From NCBI RefSeq assembly GCF_022014495.1, contig NZ_JAKLSQ010000010.1, positions 62,001 to 126,000 on the forward strand: a DNA stretch of 64,000 nucleotides, written 5' to 3'. The DNA is from Sandaracinobacteroides sayramensis. GTDB lineage: Bacteria; Pseudomonadota; Alphaproteobacteria; Sphingomonadales; Sphingomonadaceae. Positions 44,399 to 52,686 of this stretch are shown piece by piece. The first letter of the stretch is position 1, and the number at the start of each line of letters is the position of its first letter. The position numbers were made by a program, and so were the translations under genes. Under the pieces are notes generated by a model. It worked only from the letters and a program-made list of their open reading frames with translations, was not told the origin of the DNA and did not search any database.

Positions 44399-45772
44399 AT
44401 GAGCAACAAGCAGCAAGTGTCCGGCGACGCCGCCCCTGTCGCGCACAAGGCGGACATGATCGCCCTGTTCGAGCGCGGCGAGAAGCCGGCGGGCGACTGG
44501 CGGATCGGCACCGAGCATGAGAAGTTCGTGTTCCGCAAGGCCGATCATCGCCAGCCTTCCTGGGAGGAGAAGGGCGGTATCCGCGACCTTCTGGAGGCCT
44601 TCGGCCGCTATGGCTGGGAGCCGCTGCTGGAGAGTGGCAGGATCATCGCCGCGACCGGCGCCGACGGCAGCCTGAGCCTGGAGCCGGCCGGGCAGTTCGA
44701 GCTTTCGGGCGCGCCGCTGGAGACTCTGCACCAGACCTGCGACGAGACCGGCCGCCACCGCCAGCAATGCCTGGCGATCGGCGAGGAGCTGGGGCTGGGC
44801 TTTCTGGGGCTGGGCTTCAACCCGACCGCCACCCGCGCGGAACTGCCGTGGATGCCCAAGGGCCGCTACGCCATCATGCGGGGGCATATGCCGAAGGTGG
44901 GCGGGCTTGGGCTGGACATGATGCAGCGGACCTGCACCGTGCAGGTGAATCTGGACTATTCCAGCGAAGCCGACATGGTGAAGAAGTTCCGCGTTTCCCT
45001 GGCGTTGCAGCCGGTCGCGACCGCGCTGTTCGCCAATTCGCCCTTCACGCAAGGGAAGCCGAACGGCTATCTCAGCTATCGCAGCCATATCTGGACAGAC
45101 ACCGATCCGGCGCGGACGGGAATGCTGCCCTTCGTGTTCGACGAAGGCTTCGGCTATGAGCGCTACTGCGACTATATGCTGGATGTGCCGATGTATTTTG
45201 CCTACCGCGATGGGCGATATGTCGATGCGGCGGGGCTTTCCTTCCGGGACTTCATCGACGGTCGTCTGCCGGTGCTGCCCGGCGTACAGGCGACTTACGG
45301 CGACTGGAAGGACCATCTTTCCACCGCCTTCCCCGAAGTGCGGCTGAAAAGCTTCCTGGAGATGCGTGGAGCGGATTCCGGGCCGCAGAGCCGCATCTGC
45401 GCGTTGCCGGCGCTTTGGGTGGGGCTGCTCTACGACCAGACCGCGCTGGACGCGGCTTACGCGCTTGTGAAGGGCTGGAGCATCGAGGCGCAGCAGAAGC
45501 TGCGCGACGACGTGCCGAGGCTGGCCCTGAAGGCGCAAGCGCCGGGCGGCGGATCGGTGCAGGCGCTGGCGAAGGAGGTGCTGGCGATCGCCGCCGGCGG
45601 CCTGGACCGGCGGGCGCGCCTGAACGCAGCCGGCGACAGCGAGGCCGGATTCCTGGAGCCCTTATGGGAAATCGCCGAAAGCGGGCGGACGCTGGCCGAG
45701 CATTGGCTGGAGCGATTCCACGGGCCGTGGGGCGGGAAGATCGACCCGATCTGGGATGAGGCGCTTTTCTAG
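44399..45772 (+). CDS. gshA: Glutamate-cysteine ligase (plant/alphaproteobacterial type)
   Basis: 457-residue cytoplasmic enzyme for the first step of glutathione synthesis. GCS2-type sequence: DWRIGTEHEKFVFRK, AATGADGSLSLEPAGQFELS, LPWMPKGRYAIMRGHMPKVG and DMMQRTCTVQVNLDYSSEAD. Length normal for this class, which is regulated by disulfide state in plants. ATG 44399 follows AAGGCGCGGCC weakly; 53 bp after rsmE. Confidence 0.93.
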   Translation: MSNKQQVSGDAAPVAHKADMIALFERGEKPAGDWRIGTEHEKFVFRKADHRQPSWEEKGGIRDLLEAFGRYGWEPLLESGRIIAATGADGSLSLEPAGQFELSGAPLETLHQTCDETGRHRQQCLAIGEELGLGFLGLGFNPTATRAELPWMPKGRYAIMRGHMPKVGGLGLDMMQRTCTVQVNLDYSSEADMVKKFRVSLALQPVATALFANSPFTQGKPNGYLSYRSHIWTDTDPARTGMLPFVFDEGFGYERYCDYMLDVPMYFAYRDGRYVDAAGLSFRDFIDGRLPVLPGVQATYGDWKDHLSTAFPEVRLKSFLEMRGADSGPQSRICALPALWVGLLYDQTALDAAYALVKGWSIEAQQKLRDDVPRLALKAQAPGGGSVQALAKEVLAIAAGGLDRRARLNAAGDSEAGFLEPLWEIAESGRTLAEHWLERFHGPWGGKIDPIWDEALF

Positions 45773-45794
45773 CCTGGGGGCTGCTGTTCCCCTT

Positions 45795-45824
45795 CGTCAC
45801 CCCGGGTTTGAGTCGAGGTGACGG
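45795..45824. repeat. Degenerate dispersed repeat copy
   Basis: CGTCACCCCGGGTTTGAGTC followed by GAGGTGACGG: outer arms of the family are kept but the centre is mutated. Between gshA and the next gene. Confidence 0.55.
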
Positions 45825-45897
45825 AAAATAGATGCAATATGTCCATGGGTTCTGAACCTGGGATCCGCTGGACGCGCGCGCTGGAGAGGGGCGTATC

Positions 45898-46182
45898 ATG
45901 CTGAAGGTCATCGCTCAGGATTTCATCAGGCCCGAAGCCGTGGAAATCGTTCTGCCGCTTTATCGCGAGCTCGTCGAAAAGACGCGGGGGGAGGAACTGT
46001 GCATCGCCTATGATCTGTTCGTGGACCAAAAGGATCCGGGGCATTTCATCTTCATCGAGGAATGGCCGGACAGGGCCGCCCTCGACGCCCATTGTCGGAG
46101 CGAGCATTTCCGGCGGCTGGTGCCGCTGATTAACGCGCACCAGCGGCAGGAAGGGACGTTCATCCTGATGGACGCCTTCTGA
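45898..46182 (+). CDS. Antibiotic-biosynthesis-monooxygenase (ABM/YgiN) fold protein
   Basis: 94 residues with the dimeric alpha+beta barrel pattern: KVIAQDFIRPEAVEIVLPLY, CIAYDLFVDQKDPGHFIFIE, and HCRSEHFRRLVPLI. Relatives act as small monooxygenases on quinols or heme, or have unknown roles. Stop codon immediately abuts the convergent rlmB stop. Confidence 0.8.
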   Translation: MLKVIAQDFIRPEAVEIVLPLYRELVEKTRGEELCIAYDLFVDQKDPGHFIFIEEWPDRAALDAHCRSEHFRRLVPLINAHQRQEGTFILMDAF

Positions 46183-46959
46183 TCATCCCGCCAGTCGGGC
46201 CATCTGCTGGCGGCTGGCGACGGCGTAGAGAGCGATCGCCGCCGCGTTCGACACATTCAGGCTCTCGACGGCGCGGCTGATCGGCAGCTTCGCCAGCACG
46301 TCCACATGTTCGCGCGTGTTGTGGCGCATGCCTTCGCCTTCCGCGCCCAGCACGATCGCCTGCGGCGCCGGGGTGAGGGCTTCGGCCAATGTCGCCTGCG
46401 CTTCGCCGGCGAGGCCCACACGCCAGTAGCCGGCTTCGGCGATCTCCTCCAGCGCGCGGGCGAGGTTCACCACGCGCACCCAAGGCAGCGCTTCGAGCGC
46501 GCCCGAGGCGGCACGCGCCAGCGCCCCGGATTCGGGGGGGCTGTGCCGGTCCTGCGTGACGATGGCGCGGGCGCCGAAGGCCGCCGCCGAGCGGATGATG
46601 GCCCCGACATTGTGCGGGTCCGTCACCTGGTCCAGCAGGACGAGCGGCGCGGCCGGATCGGTTTCCAGCAGGATTTCATCCAGATAGGGCTGCTCCAGCG
46701 GCTCGACTTCCAGGACGAGGCCCTGGTGCGGGGCGTCGACCGGGACCAGCCGGCCAAGATCCTGCGCATCGCCGAACTGCACCGGCAACCCTTCGGGAAT
46801 GACGATCTTCGCCAGCTCCTCATGCGTGCCGAACAGCTTGCGCAGGCTGCGCTCGGGGTTGTCCAGCGCGGCGTAGACCGCGTGGCGGCCGTAGAGCCTC
46901 GGGCGATTCGGGTCCTGGCGATTGGCGGTTCCGTGGCGCTTGTTCGGTCGTCGTCCCAT
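46183..46959 (-). CDS. rlmB: 23S rRNA (guanosine-2251-2'-O)-methyltransferase RlmB
   Basis: 258-residue SPOUT/TrmH methyltransferase. N-terminal substrate part LYGRHAVYAALDNPERSLRK; knot motifs LDQVTDPHNVGAIIRSAAAF, VLGAEGEGMR and SLNVSNAAAIALY. Modifies the peptidyl-transferase P loop. ATG 46959 was chosen because GRRPNKRHG is the usual basic start. Divergent from the thioesterase gene. Confidence 0.92.
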   Translation of the reverse strand: MGRRPNKRHGTANRQDPNRPRLYGRHAVYAALDNPERSLRKLFGTHEELAKIVIPEGLPVQFGDAQDLGRLVPVDAPHQGLVLEVEPLEQPYLDEILLETDPAAPLVLLDQVTDPHNVGAIIRSAAAFGARAIVTQDRHSPPESGALARAASGALEALPWVRVVNLARALEEIAEAGYWRVGLAGEAQATLAEALTPAPQAIVLGAEGEGMRHNTREHVDVLAKLPISRAVESLNVSNAAAIALYAVASRQQMARLAG

Positions 46960-47090
46960 TATCGTCCGGCTATCTTCTTTTGCGGTTCGGCCTCCCACTA
47001 GCATGGGTAGCGGTGTTGCACAGCCCGGACGAAGGTGGACCGGGAACTTGGCGCGGAATCCGTTCCGCGATCCTTTCGAAAGGCGTGACG

Positions 47091-47873
47091 ATGAGCGGTT
47101 TCGATTCGATTCTGGCGGGAATGCAGCCGGACGGCGAGGGCTGGAGCGCGCATGGGCCGGAAAACTGGCTGCAGGGGCGCACCTTATATGGCGGGCTTTC
47201 GGCGGCGCTGGCGCTGAACGCCTGCGCCCTGGCGGTTCCCGGCCTGCCGCCGCTCAGGGCGGGGCAGGTGGCCTATATAAGCCCTGCGTCGCAGGATGTG
47301 CGGCTGGTTCCGACATTGCTGCGGCAGGGCAAATCCGTGACCTACATGGCTTGCGACCTGATTTCGGAGGGGCGGATCGCGGTTCGAGCCCTGTTCGCTT
47401 TCGGCGGCGCGCGCGAATCGGCTTATGCCGCCGAGGCTCCGCCGCCGCCGCAATGCCTCGCGCCCGATGCGAGCAGGTCCATGCGCGGTTCTGGGCGGCC
47501 GGCCTACACCTGGAATATCGACCAGAGGCTCGCGGGCGAGCTGGCGCCGCTGGCGGGGGCGGACAGGGGCGACCTGCTGGTGTGGGTCAGGCATTCCGAC
47601 CCGGTTGCGCCGGGGATGGCGGCGCTGCTGGTGCTGGGAGACGCGCTGCCGCCGGCGAGCTTCACGCGATTCACGCAGCCCGCGGTGATCAGCACCATGA
47701 CCTGGAGCTTCGAATTGTTCGACCCCGGCCATGCCGACGGCACCGGCTGGTATCTGCTGCGCTCGACGGACGATGGCCTGGGCGAAGGCTATGCGGGGCA
47801 GGCGATGGCGATGTGGGACGAGACGGGGCGGCCGGTGATGCTGGGGCGGCAGGCGGTTGCGGTGTTCGGCTGA
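47091..47873 (+). CDS. Acyl-CoA thioesterase, TesB-like double hotdog
   Basis: 260 residues. Two hotdog modules: first with GRTLYGGLSAALALNACALA, second with TFWSFEL-type strand (ISTMTWSFELFD) and TDDGLGEGYAGQAMAMWDET near the end, as in the thioesterase-like superfamily. Hydrolyses acyl-CoA; chain length unknown. ATG 47091 follows GAAAGG. Confidence 0.82.
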   Translation: MSGFDSILAGMQPDGEGWSAHGPENWLQGRTLYGGLSAALALNACALAVPGLPPLRAGQVAYISPASQDVRLVPTLLRQGKSVTYMACDLISEGRIAVRALFAFGGARESAYAAEAPPPPQCLAPDASRSMRGSGRPAYTWNIDQRLAGELAPLAGADRGDLLVWVRHSDPVAPGMAALLVLGDALPPASFTRFTQPAVISTMTWSFELFDPGHADGTGWYLLRSTDDGLGEGYAGQAMAMWDETGRPVMLGRQAVAVFG

Positions 47874-47949
47874 AGCCTTGGCGATGCTCTATGGTGTTGA
47901 CAATTGCGGGCCTATTCGCCATTTGCCCGCCTCCCGCACCGAAGGGTTC

Positions 47950-48035
47950 GGAGGGGTGGCCGAGCGGTCAATGGCAGCAGACTGTAAATCTGCCGGGTTT
48001 TCCCTACGTTGGTTCAAATCCAACCCCCTCCACCA
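47950..48035 (+). tRNA. tRNA-Tyr (anticodon GTA)
   Basis: 86-nt class II tRNA. Acceptor GGAGGGG/CCCCTCC, anticodon loop ACTGTAAAT with GTA, long variable arm, T-arm GTTGGTTCAAATCCAAC, encoded CCA. Followed 24 bp later by tRNA-Gly, so the two are probably co-transcribed. Confidence 0.95.
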
Positions 48036-48059
48036 CCTTTCGGCCGGGCGAATGCGCGG

Positions 48060-48133
48060 GCGGGTATAGCACAATGGTAGTGCAGCAGCCTTCCAAGCTG
48101 AATACGCGGGTTCGATTCCCGCTACCCGCTCCA
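48060..48133 (+). tRNA. tRNA-Gly (anticodon TCC)
   Basis: 74-nt cloverleaf. Acceptor GCGGGTA/TACCCGC, anticodon loop CTTCCAA with TCC, T-arm GCGGGTTCGATTCCCGC, encoded CCA. Just after it GCATTTAACC is repeated twice in tandem. Confidence 0.95.
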
Positions 48134-48162
48134 GCATTTAACCGCATTTAACCGGCTTGGTT

Positions 48163-48306
48163 TTACACTTTCAGCCGGTCTTCGATCTCCATCACAACGG
48201 CGTGCGGAAGTCTGTAGGCTACCGTCTTGTCGTCTGTTCGATTTCCTGGTTTGCGGCAGTTCATGCCGCACGCGAAGACGTTCGCCGTGGCGATGGAATT
48301 GCTCAT
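48163..48306 (-). CDS. Small protein (47 aa) coupled to folB
   Basis: 47 residues whose ATG overlaps the folB stop (ATGA). Starts SNSIATANVFACGMNCRKPG with a C-x3-C pair, ends VAYRLPHAVVMEIEDRLKV. The coupling and sensible composition favour a real gene; no family recognised. Confidence 0.45.
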   Translation of the reverse strand: MSNSIATANVFACGMNCRKPGNRTDDKTVAYRLPHAVVMEIEDRLKV

Positions 48307-48671
48307 GACGGGGCTTCCGGGCCGCGATGGCGGGTCATCCGGATGCCGACGTCGGCGAATTTGCCGCCGATCGGGGCTTCGGGCTTGTGGACCGTGACCC
48401 GAACGATCCGCATCGCCGCGAAGCGGGCCAGCAGGGTGCGGCACAGGCTGTCGGCCAGCGTCTCGATCAGCCGACAAGGCTCGCCGGCAATCACCGCCAC
48501 GACGCTGTCGTGCAGTTGCTTGTAACATAAGGTGGAGTCCAGCCGGTCCGTAGTGGACGCTTGCGCGGTGTCCAGCCACCAGTCCACGTCGACGACGAAG
48601 CGCTGCCCGTTTCGGCGTTCGAACTCATGGACTCCGTGGCGGCCGCGGGCTTCGATCCCGCGCAGGAACAT
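48303..48671 (-). CDS. folB: Dihydroneopterin aldolase
   Basis: 122 residues, folate pathway enzyme acting on 7,8-dihydroneopterin. Family patterns: FLRGIEARGRHGVHEFERRN, DTAQASTTDRLDSTLCYKQL (catalytic-region tyrosine), RLIETLADSLCRTLL, and VRVTVHKPEAPIGGKFADVG with the conserved KP and lysine. The gene begins 86 bp after the metE stop in the same direction; methionine synthase also uses folate, so shared transcription would make sense. Confidence 0.88.
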   Translation of the reverse strand: MFLRGIEARGRHGVHEFERRNGQRFVVDVDWWLDTAQASTTDRLDSTLCYKQLHDSVVAVIAGEPCRLIETLADSLCRTLLARFAAMRIVRVTVHKPEAPIGGKFADVGIRMTRHRGPEAPS

Positions 48672-48756
48672 CCGGTCCAGGCACGGCTGATCAGCGGGCG
48701 GCCTATCAATGGGCGACTGGGGGGAGCGCGACGCGCCGTCTCGCTCCCCCACGGCT

Positions 48757-51075
48757 TCAGGCCAGTGCCGCACGCGCCGCCTTCGCGGCCTCCACCATGT
48801 TGACGAGCGCGGGCCTCACATCCTCCCACTTGCGGGTCTTCAGGCCGCAATCAGGGTTCACCCAGAGCTGCCCGGCCGAAAGCCGCTCACCGGCCTTCAG
48901 CAGCAGTTCCCGCATCTCCGCGACCGTCGGGATGCGGGGGGAATGGATGTCGTAGACGCCCGGCCCGATCTCGTTGGGATATTTGTAGGTCACGAAGGCG
49001 TCGAGCAGCTCCATTTTCGAGCGCGAGGTCTCGATGGAGATGACATCGGCGTCCATCGCGCCGATCGCGGCGATGATGTCGTTGAACTCGGAATAGCACA
49101 TGTGGGTGTGGATCTGCGTTTCCGGGCGCACGCCGGAGGCGGCGATGCGGAAGCTCTCCACCGCCCAGTCCAGATAGGCCTGCCAGTCCGCGCGGTTCAG
49201 CGGCAGGCCTTCGCGCAGGGCCGCCTCGTCGATCTGGATGACGGCGGCGCCCGCCTGCTCCAGGTCCACCACCTCGTCGCGGATGGCGAGCGCGATCTGC
49301 CGGCAGGTGTCGGCGCGCGGCTGGTCGTCGCGCACGAAGGACCATTGCAGGATCGTCACCGGCCCCGTCAGCATGCCCTTCATCGGGCGTTGCGTCAGCG
49401 ACTGGGCGTAGCGCCACCATTCCACCGTCATCGGCTTCGGGCGGGACACGTCTCCGTAGATGATCGGCGGGCGGACGCAGCGCGAGCCATAGCTCTGCAC
49501 CCAGGCGGAGCGGGTGAAGGCGAATCCGGACAACTGCTCGCCAAAATATTGCACCATGTCGTTGCGCTCGAACTCGCCGTGCACCAGCACGTCGATGTCG
49601 ATCTCCTCCTGCCAGCGGACCGTGCGGGCCGTCTCCTCGCGCAGGAAGGCCGCATAGGCGGCGTCGTCCAGCGCGCCCTTGTCGTGGGCCGCGCGCGCCT
49701 TGCGCACCTCCGCCGTCTGCGGGAAGGAGCCGATCGTCGTCGTCGGCAGCGGCGGCAGCCGCAGCCGTGCCTGTTGCAGGGCGATACGCTCGGCAAAGGG
49801 CGTGACGCGGCGGCTCCAGTTGGCGTTCACCGCCGACAGGCGCGACCGGACCTTGGGATCATGGGTGAGCGGCGAAGTGCGCCGGGCCTCGATGGAGGCG
49901 GCGTTCGCGGCGAGTTCGGCCGCGACGCTGCCGCGCCCCTGATTCAGCGCCTTGCCGAGCAGCGCCAGTTCCTCCAGCTTCTGCTGGGCGAAGGCCAGCC
50001 AGTCCCTGACCTGCGGATCGAGCCGGGTTTCGGCGGCGAGGTCCACCGGCACGTGCAGCAGCGAGCAGGAGGGCGCGACCTCGATGTCGGCCCGCGCCTT
50101 CAGCACAGGCTCCAGCCTGTCCAGGGTGGCGGCGAGGTCGGCCTTCCAGATGTTGCGGCCGTCGATAACACCGAGCGACAGCCGCAGATCCTTCCGGGCG
50201 CCGTTCAGCACGGGCTCCAGCTGTTCCGGCGCGCGGACCAGGTCGAGGTGCAGCCCGGCGACCGGCAGGGCGAGCGCGGTTTCCAGATTGTCGCCCAGCG
50301 AGCCGAAATAGCTGGTCAGCATCAGCTTCGGGCCGTCGGCGGCCGCCAGCGCGGCATAGGCGGTGCGATAGGCGGTCCTGATCGCCTCGCGGCTGTCCAG
50401 CACCAGCGCCGGCTCGTCGATCTGCACCCAGTCCGCGCCGGCGGCCCTGAGCTTGGCGAGCAGCTCGGCATAGACGGGCAGGAGGCGGGGCAGCAGGGTC
50501 AGCGGCTCGAAGCCCGGCACATGGCTCTTGGCGAGCAGCAGCCAGGTGACCGGGCCGAGGATCACCGGGCGGGTGTGATGCCCGAGGGCGGCGGCTTCCC
50601 GGAAATGGTCCAGCGGCTTCGTGCTGCTGAGCGCGAAGGCCTGATCCGGCGACACTTCCGGCACCATATAATGGTAGTTGGTGTCGAACCATTTGGTCAT
50701 TTCCTGCGCGGGCACGTCGCCGCCGCCATGGCCATGGGCGCAGCCTTCTTCCTGGACTTCGGTGCGGGTGCCGCGCGCCATCGCGAAATAGACCTCCAGC
50801 GAATCCGGCGCGCCAAGAGCGCGGTAGAGGTCCGGGATGGCGCCGAGCATCACGCTGGTGTCCAGCACCTGGTCGTAGAAGGAGAAGTCGTTGGAGGGGA
50901 TGACGTCGATTCCGGCCGCCTTCTGCCGGTCCCAGGCGGCGGCGCGCAGGCCCTTTGCGGTTTCCAGAAGCTGGGCGCGGTCGATCTTGCCGGCCCAATA
51001 GGCCTCGACGGCGGTCTTCAGTTCGCGGCGCGGGCCGATGCGGGGGAAACCGAGGTTGGCAATGGTTGCAGGCAC
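48757..51075 (-). CDS. metE: Cobalamin-independent methionine synthase
   Basis: 772-residue zinc enzyme that transfers methyl from 5-methyltetrahydrofolate (triglutamate) to homocysteine. Two (beta/alpha)8 barrels; N-terminal NLGFPRIGPRRELK, C-terminal zinc ligands in IHTHMCYSEF (His, Cys) and VNPDCGLKTR (Cys), plus VLVHGEFERNDMV. Normal length. Preceded by a B12 riboswitch, so it is made when cobalamin is scarce; this implies the organism can also use B12 (a MetH route). Confidence 0.97.
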   Translation of the reverse strand: MPATIANLGFPRIGPRRELKTAVEAYWAGKIDRAQLLETAKGLRAAAWDRQKAAGIDVIPSNDFSFYDQVLDTSVMLGAIPDLYRALGAPDSLEVYFAMARGTRTEVQEEGCAHGHGGGDVPAQEMTKWFDTNYHYMVPEVSPDQAFALSSTKPLDHFREAAALGHHTRPVILGPVTWLLLAKSHVPGFEPLTLLPRLLPVYAELLAKLRAAGADWVQIDEPALVLDSREAIRTAYRTAYAALAAADGPKLMLTSYFGSLGDNLETALALPVAGLHLDLVRAPEQLEPVLNGARKDLRLSLGVIDGRNIWKADLAATLDRLEPVLKARADIEVAPSCSLLHVPVDLAAETRLDPQVRDWLAFAQQKLEELALLGKALNQGRGSVAAELAANAASIEARRTSPLTHDPKVRSRLSAVNANWSRRVTPFAERIALQQARLRLPPLPTTTIGSFPQTAEVRKARAAHDKGALDDAAYAAFLREETARTVRWQEEIDIDVLVHGEFERNDMVQYFGEQLSGFAFTRSAWVQSYGSRCVRPPIIYGDVSRPKPMTVEWWRYAQSLTQRPMKGMLTGPVTILQWSFVRDDQPRADTCRQIALAIRDEVVDLEQAGAAVIQIDEAALREGLPLNRADWQAYLDWAVESFRIAASGVRPETQIHTHMCYSEFNDIIAAIGAMDADVISIETSRSKMELLDAFVTYKYPNEIGPGVYDIHSPRIPTVAEMRELLLKAGERLSAGQLWVNPDCGLKTRKWEDVRPALVNMVEAAKAARAALA

Positions 51076-51088
51076 GGCAAATCTCCTT

Positions 51089-51111
51089 CGGCCGGGCGAT
51101 GCCGCCGGCCG
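51089..51111 (-). promoter_or_regulatory. Hairpin beside the metE ribosome binding site
   Basis: Stem CGGCCGG / CCGGCCG with nine-base loop, immediately before the minus-strand AAGGAGAT (51088-51081). It could gate ribosome access as the expression platform of the riboswitch upstream, or act in attenuation. Confidence 0.5.
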
Positions 51112-51373
51112 TCTTGGGGTGTCTCAGGCGATGGAAATGCGGTTAGCGCGCGGCCCCGGCCACGAGGCGGGGCGTGGCGGCAAGGCGCCGGGTCGATCGA
51201 GCCGGTGGGCCGATGGCATGTGGCAGGGGGGTTGCGAACATCGACCAATCACCTTGTTGTGGCGAAGGTCTACGGGCAGGCGCACGAGCACAGTCAGATC
51301 CGGAGGGGCAGCATCCGGGCCCTGCTTTCGCGCGTCCGCCGGAGGAACCCCCGTCCGAGGAACGTTATCGCGT

Positions 51374-51560
51374 CGAAGGCAGGTCTCCTGGCTCGCGGGT
51401 CGACACGTCGGCTCCGGCCTTCCCGGCGCCTTGCGGGCGCCAGTGGCACGAGATGGAACCGCCGCTCACCGCTTACAGTTGCGGGGGCAGCGCCGGATTC
51501 CGCCCGAAGGCGCCACCGGCTTCCCGTCTTAGCCCCGTCGCGCAGAACCCTTTAGGGCCC
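51374..51560 (-). promoter_or_regulatory. Cobalamin riboswitch upstream of metE
   Basis: On the minus strand the order is diagnostic: GACGGGAAGCCGGTG, then GCTGCCCCCGCAACTGTAA, GTGCCACTGG, GGGAAGGCC, and finally the B12 box GAGCCAGGAGACCTGCC (complement of 51378-51394). It binds adenosyl- or methylcobalamin and lowers expression of the B12-independent synthase. About 300 nt of leader separate it from the metE start. Confidence 0.93.
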
Positions 51561-51586
51561 TGGAACGGGGAACCTCGACACTCTGC

Positions 51587-51615
51587 TGTAGAAGGCCGGA
51601 CGGCGATTCTGTCAA
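51587..51615 (-). promoter_or_regulatory. metE promoter
   Basis: Minus strand -35 TTGACA (51615-51610), 17-bp spacer, -10 TCTACA (51592-51587). Transcription would begin near 51580, just before the riboswitch. Confidence 0.75.
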
Positions 51616-51621
51616 GTGCCA

Positions 51622-51639
51622 TATAAAGAAATCTTTATA
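51622..51639. promoter_or_regulatory. Palindromic operator upstream of the metE promoter
   Basis: TATAAAGA-AA-TCTTTATA, a perfect 8-bp-arm palindrome seven bases beyond the -35. The form resembles operators of ArsR-type regulators of the S-adenosylhomocysteine cycle (SahR), but the regulator is not in the window and the match is from memory of the motif type. Confidence 0.5.
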
Positions 51640-51750
51640 GATTTATATGTGTGCCCGGGTTGGCGGACAGGGAAATGGCCGCTCGCGCACCTCGTTGCTG
51701 CGGGCTTGAGCTGGGTGGTCGGCTTTTCCGGAAGCGCTGCGGTGGAGGCG

Positions 51751-51784
51751 GAAAGCTGGACCCCGGGTCAAGCCCGGGGTGACG
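51751..51784. repeat. Dispersed repeat copy
   Basis: GAAAGCTGGACCCCGGGTCA then AGCCCGGGGTGACG, full-length member of the family at 5594, between the metE control region and queH. Confidence 0.75.
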
Positions 51785-51817
51785 GGGGGGCAGGCGCGCT
51801 CTTGGGGAGAGGGAGGC

Positions 51818-52477
51818 TCAGGCGTCCGGCTCGTCGCCATAGTATAGCTGGCCGATGACGATTTCCGGGCGTCCCTGGCTCGTCCGATGGGCGTTGGTGT
51901 CGCGCAGCGAATAGACGCAGCCGCAATATTCCTGCTGATAGAAATGCTCGCGCTTCGATATCTCGATCATCCGCGCCGCGCCGCCGCCCTTGCGCCAGTT
52001 GAACGTCCAGTAGACGAGGTCGGGATAATGGCTCGCCGCGCGCTCGCCGCAATCGTTGATCTGCGCCATGTTCTTCCAGCGCGAGATGCCGAGCGAGGAG
52101 GTGATGACGGGGAAGCCGTTCTCATGCGCATAGAGCGCCGTGCGCTCGAACCGCATGTCGAAGCACATGGTGCAGCGCGCGCCGCGCTCCGGCTCCCACT
52201 CCATGCCTTTCGCGCGCCGGAACCAGTTCTGCGTGTCATAGTCCGCGTCGACGAAGGGGATGCCGTGCGCCTGCGCGAAGCGGATATTCTCGTCCTTGCG
52301 GAGGAGATATTCCTCTTTGGGGTGGATGTTCGGGTTGTAGAAGAAGATCGTATAGTCGATGCCGCTGGCCGTCATCGCCTCCATGACCTCGCCCGAGCAG
52401 GGCGCGCAGCAGCTGTGCAGGAGCACCCTGGAATGCCCGTCTGGCGGGGAAAGCTTGGCGCGGTCGGCGATGTCCAT
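51818..52477 (-). CDS. queH: Epoxyqueuosine reductase QueH
   Basis: 219 residues; last step of queuosine tRNA modification, a non-homologous replacement for QueG. Cysteine motifs for the iron-sulfur/metal site: [14 protein letters not shown] near the start, [16 protein letters not shown] in the middle and [12 protein letters not shown] near the end. Also [13 protein letters not shown]. Divergent from acnD across about 210 bp. Confidence 0.92.
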   Translation of the reverse strand: MDIADRAKLSPPDGHSRVLLHSCCAPCSGEVMEAMTASGIDYTIFFYNPNIHPKEEYLLRKDENIRFAQAHGIPFVDADYDTQNWFRRAKGMEWEPERGARCTMCFDMRFERTALYAHENGFPVITSSLGISRWKNMAQINDCGERAASHYPDLVYWTFNWRKGGGAARMIEISKREHFYQQEYCGCVYSLRDTNAHRTSQGRPEIVIGQLYYGDEPDA

Positions 52478-52553
52478 GGCATGGGCGTATAGGCCAGCAG
52501 GCGGCCGGCCTCAACCGGCGGCCGCATTCCGGCCCGAGGCGGGCGCTGCGAAC

Positions 52554-52615
52554 TTCGCAACTTCGCAAAATTTGCCGATTTGCAGACTTCGCTTCGCAAA
52601 TCTTCGCCGTTTCAG
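52554..52615 (+). promoter_or_regulatory. Operator cluster upstream of acnD
   Basis: Repeated TTCGCAA / TTTGC units from 52554, ending in a 42-bp block at 52574-52615 (GCCGATTTGCAGACTTCGCT, then TCGCAAATCTTCGCCG, then TTTCAG). The block recurs at 56671-56712 with three mismatches. TTTGCAAA-like sites are the type bound by RamB/PrpQ (ScfR-family) regulators of propionate genes, and such a regulator is encoded at 63006. Confidence 0.75.
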
Positions 52616-52686
52616 AGGTTTTTGCTCTTACGCGCGTGAGTCTAAGGGGTTCATTGCTCCCCGATTGCCGATAGAGATGCCCGCTG

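Noticed and set aside
48134-48154. Tandem GCATTTAACC after tRNA-Gly as an attachment-site scar
   Set aside because: No integrase or matching repeat nearby; too short to support.
48709-51555. 948-codon open frame opposite metE
   Set aside because: Antisense shadow of metE that also runs through the riboswitch; composition unlike a protein.
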